This document shows, in pieces, positions 6,974-11,770 of a stretch of DNA of 11,770 nt; within the stretch, counting starts at the first letter, position 1; every line of letters starts with the position of its first letter. The notes beneath the pieces were generated by a model. It was given only the letters and a program-made list of their open reading frames with translations. It searched no databases and was not told the DNA's origin. The DNA comes from Lentibacillus juripiscarius JCM 12147 (GTDB lineage: Bacteria > Bacillota > Bacilli > Bacillales_D > Amphibacillaceae): positions 1 through 11,770 of the forward strand of contig BBCA01000074.1 of assembly GCA_001311805.1 (NCBI GenBank), written 5' to 3'. The position numbers and the translations under genes were made by a program.

Positions 6974-8371
6974 ATGGTGGATACATTCTACATCATTTTG
7001 AATGTTGCTGTTCTTGTTGTACTTATTGGAATTTTAATCCGAATGCAGCAAAAACATTACTCATTCAGTAAGCGTGTGTTTGCAGGGTTAGGTATTGGAA
7101 TTGTAGTGGGAGCTATTCTCCAGGCAATTTATGGTACAGGATCGGACGTCTGACCCAAACGACGGAATGGTATAATATTGTCGGCAGAGGTTATGTGCAA
7201 TTATTGATGATGATTGTTGTTCCGCTCGTTATGGTTTCTATTATTCAATCCATCATTAATTTAGAAAAGTCATCCGACCTTGGTAAAATGTCTGGATGGA
7301 TAATTGGATTCTTGGTTTCCACTGCTATGGTTGCGGCGCTGGTCGGTATCGGAAGTGCTGCTGTTTTTGACTTGAATGCAAGTGAGATTGAAGCAGGCCA
7401 GGAAGAGCAGGATCGAGGGTCGATGATGGAATCACGGCTTGGGGATGTTGAAGATATGTCCACACCTGAAAAGATTTTGAGTTTTATTCCGTCCAACATT
7501 TTTTCAGGATATGACACAGGACCGGCCTACTTCCGTGATTGCAATCGTTATTTTTTCCATGATCGTCGGGATAGCAGTTCTTGGACTGCGCAGAAAGAAA
7601 CCAGAAGAGGCAGAACGGTTTACGAAAGGTATTAATACGATATTCGCAGTGGTTATGCGTATCGTGACATTAATTCTTCGTTTGACGCCATTTGGGATAT
7701 TGGCGCTGATGGCTACAACGGTGGCAAACACAGATATCGCCGGAATTATTGAACTTGGTAAATTTGTTATCGCATCGTATGCAGCATTAATCATCATGTT
7801 TATCATTCACCTTGTGCTGGTTGGTGTATTTGGCCTGAATCCAATGACTTATTTGAAAAAAGTGCTGCCGGTATTAACGTTTGCGTTCACATCACGCTCA
7901 AGTGCCGGAACTATTCCATTAAATATCCAGGCACAAAAGAACGCACTTGGTGTTGATCAGGGAATTGCCAATATGTCGGCATCATTTGGTGCGACCATCG
8001 GCCAAAACGGATGTGCGGGAATTTATCCGGCGATGCTTGCTGTTATGATTGCGCCATCAGTTGGCATCGATCCACTAACACCAGGCTTCATCCTGCAACT
8101 TATACTGATTATCGGAATTAGCTCGTTTGGAGTCGCAGGTGTCGGCGGAGGTGCAACATTTGCAGCATTGATTGTTCTTTCCTCCATGGGATTACCTGTC
8201 GCATTGGCCGGACTGTTAATTTCGATTGAAGCGCTAATTGATATGGGCCGCACCGCATTGAACGTCAATGACGCGATGCTCACAGGAACACTTACATCCC
8301 GGGTTATGAAGAAACTGAACCTGAAAACATTTAACGATAAAACAGCAATTGAACAAGAAACAGCATTATAA
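6974..8371 (+). CDS. tcyP: L-cystine:cation symporter TcyP, two compensating frame breaks
   Basis: This is a dicarboxylate/amino acid:cation symporter family (DAACS) membrane protein. Agreement with Bacillus TcyP extends over the whole length: KRVFAGLGIGIVVGAILQ, GYVQLLMMIVVPLVMVSII, DRPTSVIAIVIF, RIVTLILRLTPFGILALMA, TFAFTSRSSAGTIPLNIQAQ, GQNGCAGIYPAM, GVAGVGGGATFAALIVLS and IDMGRTALNV. The SRSSAG and GQNGCAG segments are the re-entrant loop and substrate region. TcyP imports L-cystine as a sulfur source. The frame is lost near 7148-7152 (one base missing; restored reading SDVVTQTTEWYN) and regained near 7507-7510 (one extra G; restored reading IFSDMTQDRPTS). Net length is unchanged at about 465 residues, normal for TcyP. 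The ATG at 6974 follows AAAGGGGG. It has its own promoter and terminator. Confidence 0.9.
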
Positions 8372-8375
8372 TTTA

Positions 8376-8411
8376 AAAATAGCCACTCCATCAGGTCCGG
8401 GTGGCTATTTT
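8376..8411 (+). terminator. Terminator of tcyP
   Basis: AAAATAGCCAC (8376-8386) is the exact complement of GTGGCTATTTT (8401-8411), with a further CC/GG pair inside. It begins 5 nt after the tcyP stop and closes with a T run, a classic rho-independent terminator. Confidence 0.9.
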
Positions 8412-8449
8412 GTTGAATGGGCGAAAGGGCTTCGAGCGAGGGAAGTAAT

Positions 8450-8802
8450 AAATTGGGCGGGAAGGCGCGTAAATCGAGCGGGGAGGCACGTAAATCGAGC
8501 GAGAGCAGCAGCAAATCGAGCGAGAGCAGCGCCCAAGTCGCGGCACTCGCCCAAACTCGCGCGAAACCGTAAAAGTCGCGCGGCACCGGTTGAAAGTCGC
8601 GCGAGAATCGGAAAAGTCGCGCGGCACCGGTCGAAAGTCGCGCGAAAATCGAAAAAGTCGCGCGGCACCGGGCCAAAAGTCGCGCGAAAATCGAAAAAGT
8701 CGCGCGGCACCGGTCGAAAAGTCGCGCGAAAATCGGAAAAGTCGCGCGGAACCGGTCGAAAGTCGCGCGAAAATCGGAAAACTCGCGCGGCCCGGGCCAA
8801 CC
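8450..8802. repeat. GC-rich tandem array, 18-22-bp basic unit
   Basis: The left part (8450-8533) has four 21-bp units of the type AAATCGAGCGAGAGCAGC. After two degenerate units (8534-8570) come five 41-42-bp units (8571-8611, 8612-8652, 8653-8694, 8695-8736, 8737-8777) and a partial sixth to 8802. Each large unit is two related half-units, AAAGTCGCGCGGCACCGG and AAAGTCGCGCGAAAATCGG, so about 18 copies of an 18-22-bp motif are present. Long open frames through the array on both strands are low-complexity artefacts. It fills the space between the tcyP and ligD terminators, so it is untranslated and probably untranscribed. The base composition is far more GC-rich than the neighbours. Confidence 0.9.
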
Positions 8803-8810
8803 AAAAGAAA

Positions 8811-8836
8811 GATTTTCGGCCGCCGCCCGAAAAATC
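8811..8836 (-). terminator. Terminator of ligD
   Basis: Seven nt past the ligD stop, the minus strand reads GATTTTTCGG, a short GC loop, then CCGAAAATC, with one bulged T, followed by TTTCTTTTGG. This is a rho-independent terminator that separates ligD from the tandem array. Confidence 0.75.
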
Positions 8837-8843
8837 CCCATCC

Positions 8844-10645
8844 TCACTCATCTTGAATCATTCCCAAAAGTTTATCCATCTTTTGCTGTTCGCCTGCCGT
8901 AGCATATTCGGCAAACGGGCATCCGTGCGTCTGCACACGTTCAACCACGTTGTTGATGGTAAATGCCGACGGGTGCAAATCCTCATCTACTTCTTCCCAA
9001 TATAATGGTGCGGCAACGGTAGCATCCTCCCGCTTTCTTGGGGAGTATGGCGCAATCAGGGTTTTATCTTTGCCGTGCTGGAGGTAATCGATGTACAGCC
9101 GCCCGCCACGTTTATTTTTGAACCGTTCTGTTGTAAATAAATCCGGATACCCATGCTCCAGCGTCAAAGCTATCGCCTCTGTAAAAATGCCGGTCTCCTC
9201 ATACGTCATGCTGCCGGCCGGAATGGGAATATGCACTTGCAAACCTTTTCCGCCCGATGTTTTAACAAACGACATCAGCTCAAGGTCGTCCAGTAGCTGC
9301 TTCAGCAATCTCGCAGCTTTTACAGCCAGCTGAAAGGCTTCCCGACCGGGCGGATCCAGGTCAAACACGATTTCAGCCGGTTTATCGTCCGTCACCGTTT
9401 GAAACGGGATATGGTATTCCATCGTGCCATGATTAGCCAGCCAAATGAGAGCGTCCAGATTGTTGCAAACAAAATGTGTCTCCTCGTCCCGCACAACCCC
9501 TTCGAGAAAATCCGGTGCATAATCCGGCAGATGTTTTTGAAAAAATGATTCTCCTGAGACCCCGTCAGGCGATCGGATAATTGTTAGGAGTCTATTTTTT
9601 AAAAAAGGCAGCATATATGGGGCGATTTCGCGCATGTAGGCAAGCAGGTCGCCCTTGGTCATATCAGCTTCCGGCCAAAACACCTTATCCGTATTGGACA
9701 CGTCAACACTGTCCGGCAGCATCGCGAGGTCTAGTTTTAATTTTGCCGATGTGCAGGCCGCTACATCCATTTCCGGAAGCAACTGACTGAAGGAAGGTTC
9801 CCGAATTTCGCCTGCAACCGGGTCGAGAGTATGGATGGACGCGCACACTGCCGGGGGAAGCCGATATCCACCTTGTTCGTTTTTCCCGTTTGTGAAAAAC
9901 AACTCCCGCAATGTACGAAATGCTTCTTCATCCAGTCCGTGCTTGCATTTGCCAATTTCCACCACTTCATCATCCTGAAATACACAGGCGGTAAAATACT
10001 CATTTTTCGGGTCATAAAATGGCAGCACTGCCGTAATCGTCCGCCAATTTTTAATCTTGAACCAGTCCTGGTGTTTCTTGCCATTCCCGTACAGACTTGA
10101 ATTCCGTTTCGCCACCAGCCCTTCCCCTTTATAGCGGAACAATTTATCCCATGCTGCATCCGCATCTTTTGAAAACGGGACAAAATGAATACGCTCGCCC
10201 AGCTGGCCCGTGTTTCCGAAAACAGTTGCCAGCCTTTGTTTACGCTTCTCTAACGGTATCCTTGTCAAGGAACTCCCCGCTTCTAAGAGCAAATCAAATG
10301 CCATGAAACTGGCCGGGCGTCTGGACGCAGCTTCATCAATCCGGTCCTTATTTTTCATGCGGCTGCGCTTTTGAATCTGGGAAAAATTGGCCTGGTGGGG
10401 GTGATTCAACACAACAAGCTCCCCATCGATGGTTAGCGGCAGCTGCTCCTCGGCTAAGTATCTGCTGCAGTTTTCGATAATCTCCGGAAAATTGGCCGTC
10501 AAATCCGTTTCATTTCTGCTCAAGAGCTTGACCGAACCGTCTTTCCCACACGTCAGCTGGCAGCGGTATCCGTCATATTTGTTTCATACACCCAGTCATC
10601 ACCACGCGGGATCTCTTCACTGGCAATCGGCTTCATCACATGCAT
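8844..10645 (-). CDS. ligD: ATP-dependent DNA ligase/polymerase LigD (non-homologous end joining), one frame break at the catalytic lysine
   Basis: With Ku, this protein repairs double-strand breaks. The Bacillus-type domain order is seen: ligase domain first, polymerase (primase-like) domain last, no 3'-phosphoesterase domain. Ligase motifs: KYDGYR (restored residues 23-28, K23 the adenylated lysine), DGELVV, FMAFDLL, GEGLVAKR and WFKIKNW. Polymerase domain, roughly 300-600: SFFQKHLPDYAP, EIVFDLDPPG with metal-binding aspartates, KTSGGKGLQVHIP, ERFKNKRGGRLYIDYLQH and IAPYSPR. The ATG at 10645 has AGGAGG 8 nt upstream. At 10578-10580 one base is missing in an A run: as written ETN ends 30 codons in, while one more A restores ETKYDGYRCQL. 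Full length would be about 600 residues. The uninterrupted part starts at 10523 and lacks motif I. Confidence 0.93.
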
Positions 10646-10665
10646 GCACACAACCTCCTGTCCGT

Positions 10666-10724
10666 TAAAATGCCTCAATTCACCCCGAACTATCAGGATA
10701 AATTCGTTTGATGACGGCAAACTA
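10666..10724. promoter_or_regulatory. Candidate back-to-back sigma-G-like promoters for ligD and ku
   Basis: In the 99-nt gap between the divergent starts, the + strand has AGGATA (10695-10700), 17 nt, CAAACTA (10718-10724), one base from the sigma-G -10 consensus CATACTA. The minus strand has TGATAG (10695-10690), 17 nt, CATTTTA (10672-10666). The -35 elements abut. No sigma-A pair is evident on either strand. Bacillus ku and ligD are known to be expressed in the forespore under sigma-G. The -35 matches are only partial. Confidence 0.35.
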
Positions 10725-10744
10725 TGCAAAAAGGAGGATGTTCC

Positions 10745-11596
10745 ATGCATACGATGTGGAAAGGCACTATCAGTTTCGGGCTGGTCAATATCCCGGTAAA
10801 AATGCATGCCGCAACGGAAAACAAAGACGTCAAACTGCGCAACCTCCACAAGGAATGCCAGACACCAGTGAAATATGAGCGCGTTTTGCCCGAACTGTGA
10901 CCGTGAAGTGGAAAATGATGAAATCGTGAAGGCATATGAATATGCAAAAATAATTCGTCGTGCTGGACGACGAGGAACTGGAAAATCTGAAAAAGGAACA
11001 AACCGACAAAGCGGTGGAAATCATGGACTTTGTCGAGCTGGAAGAAATAGACCCAATTTATTTTGAAAAAAGCTACTACCTGTCGCCGGATGAAGGCGGG
11101 GCCAAATCATATGGACTCCTTCGCTCGGCGCTGAAGGATTCCGGAAAATCGGTGTCGCTAAAATAATGATCCGTTCCAAAGAACAACTCGCGGTCATCCG
11201 AATTTATGAAAACACACTTGTCGCCGAAACAATCCACTATCCGGATGAAGTACGCAACGTGAAGGATGTTCCGAACGTTCCAGAAGCCGATAATGCCGAT
11301 GAAAAAGAACTGGAGACAGCCAAAATGCTCATCGATCAGCTTTCCGCCGAATTTGATCCGGAAAAATACGAAGATGAGTACCGGACAGCCTTGCTGGATT
11401 TAATTGAGGAGAAGAAAGAAGGAGACAAGGTGACAACTGCAACTGACCAGGAAAAACCGAAACCGGACAATGTTACCAACCTCATGGATGCCCTGCAAAA
11501 ATCGCTTGACCGGGCAAAAGATGACAAACCGACAAAACAAAGCAAAAACGGGCAAAAAGCAGCCACACCGAAGAAAAAATCGCCAAAGCCAAGTAA
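10745..11596 (+). CDS. ku: DNA end-binding protein Ku, three or four frame breaks
   Basis: Ku binds double-strand ends as a homodimer ring and recruits LigD. It starts MHTMWKGTISFGLVNIPVK, the family signature, with AAGGAGG 7 nt upstream. The Ku core is spread over frames: CPNCDREVENDEIVKAYEYAK, VVLDDEELENLKKEQTDKAV, FVELEEIDPIYFEKSYYLSP, then MIRSKEQLAVIRIYENTL, ETIHYPDEVR and FDPEKYEDEYRTALLDLI, followed by a lysine-rich DNA-binding tail. Breaks lie at T4 10884-10887 (one extra), A5 10946-10950 with the adjacent TAA (two missing), A4 11145-11148 (one missing) and probably A6 11574-11579 (one missing). With the last restored, the tail ends KKKIAKAK at the TAA at 11594-11596, just before the tandem array, and the total is 284 residues. 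Without it the frame runs into the repeats to 11699. Confidence 0.92.
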
Positions 11597-11610
11597 GCTG
11601 TGGCAAATGG

Positions 11611-11770
11611 GGCTGATATTCTGCGGTGATCGGTCGATACTGGCCCTCAATCGGTTGATTTCAGCCCCCAATTGGTTGATTCCTGTCCCAAACGGTTGAT
11701 TCCAGCCTCAATCGGTTGATTCTTGGCCCGAACGGTTGATTCCAGCCTCAATCGGTTGATTCTTGGCGCC
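11611..11770. repeat. Tandem array of 20-21-bp CGGTTGATT units, continues beyond window
   Basis: CGGTTGATT or a close variant begins at 11631, 11652, 11673, 11693, 11713, 11733 and 11753, giving spacings of 21, 21, 20, 20, 20 and 20. From 11693 two alternating units are seen, AACGGTTGATTCCAGCCTC and AATCGGTTGATTCTTGGCC. Copies at the left end (11611-11651) are degenerate and those at the right almost perfect. The array begins about 15 nt past the likely ku stop and reaches the window edge. There is no terminator hairpin between ku and the array. Confidence 0.9.

Noticed and set aside
6678..6986. 102-codon minus-strand open frame upstream of tcyP
   Set aside because: It lies across the tcyP promoter, operator dyad and ribosome site, and has no recognisable protein content.
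8450..8802. CRISPR array
   Set aside because: Units follow one another without unique spacers, the period is only about 21 or 41 bp, and there are no cas genes nearby.
8023..9005. Several long open frames on both strands through 8390-8860
   Set aside because: They are created by the 18-22-bp tandem array, giving arginine-rich periodic peptides in every frame; they also overlap the tcyP and ligD coding sequence and both terminators.
11597..11699. Extension of Ku into the tandem repeats
   Set aside because: The extension appears only because a base seems to be missing in the A run at 11574-11579; with it restored, the lysine-rich tail ends at 11596 and the repeats are untranslated.
1..11770. 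Transposon, prophage or insertion sequence
   Set aside because: No transposase, integrase, terminal inverted repeats or target duplications are visible, and the genes are ordinary chromosomal ones.

Overview
The window looks like chromosomal DNA of a low-to-moderate GC Firmicute of the family Bacillaceae, probably a halotolerant Oceanobacillus/Virgibacillus/Lentibacillus-type organism. This rests on strong AGGAGG ribosome binding sites, sigma-A promoters, a perfect PerR box, and close family resemblance of AhpC/AhpF, TcyP, YkwD-like, Ku and LigD to Bacillus proteins. The genus is inference; the Bacillaceae placement is firm.

Layout. 1-1290: possible tail of a + strand gene, then three small minus-strand genes (a coiled-coil protein and two small membrane proteins). 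1294-3600: ahpC-ahpF peroxidase operon on the minus strand, with a perfect PerR operator and a sigma-A promoter upstream and a strong terminator downstream. 3600-4050: no convincing gene. 4172-6637: + strand genes for a secreted CAP-domain protein, a two-domain chromate transporter (chrA) and an OsmC/Ohr-type peroxiredoxin. 6640-8411: the L-cystine symporter tcyP, with a promoter, a candidate operator dyad, a leader hairpin and a terminator. 8450-8802: a GC-rich tandem array of 18-22-bp units. 8811-10645 (-) and 10745-11596 (+): divergently transcribed ligD and ku, the bacterial end-joining pair. 11611-11770: a second tandem array of 20-21-bp units that runs off the window end.

Functionally the genes lean towards redox and genome protection: peroxide reduction (AhpC/AhpF), organic peroxide or thiol chemistry (OsmC), cystine import (TcyP), chromate export (ChrA) and double-strand break repair (Ku/LigD). 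They are separate transcription units, so this is a neighbourhood and not a demonstrated system.

The most striking property is the number of single-base reading-frame breaks. About 13-15 are visible, spread over six or seven unrelated genes (small coiled-coil gene, chrA x4, osmC x2, tcyP x2, ligD x1, ku x3-4, possibly one small membrane gene). Most lie in A or T homopolymers, while flanking protein sequence remains well conserved. I read this mainly as uncorrected sequence error and have therefore annotated full-length genes across the breaks. I did not find a convincing new biological system; the two tandem arrays flanking the ligD-ku block are the least explained structures.
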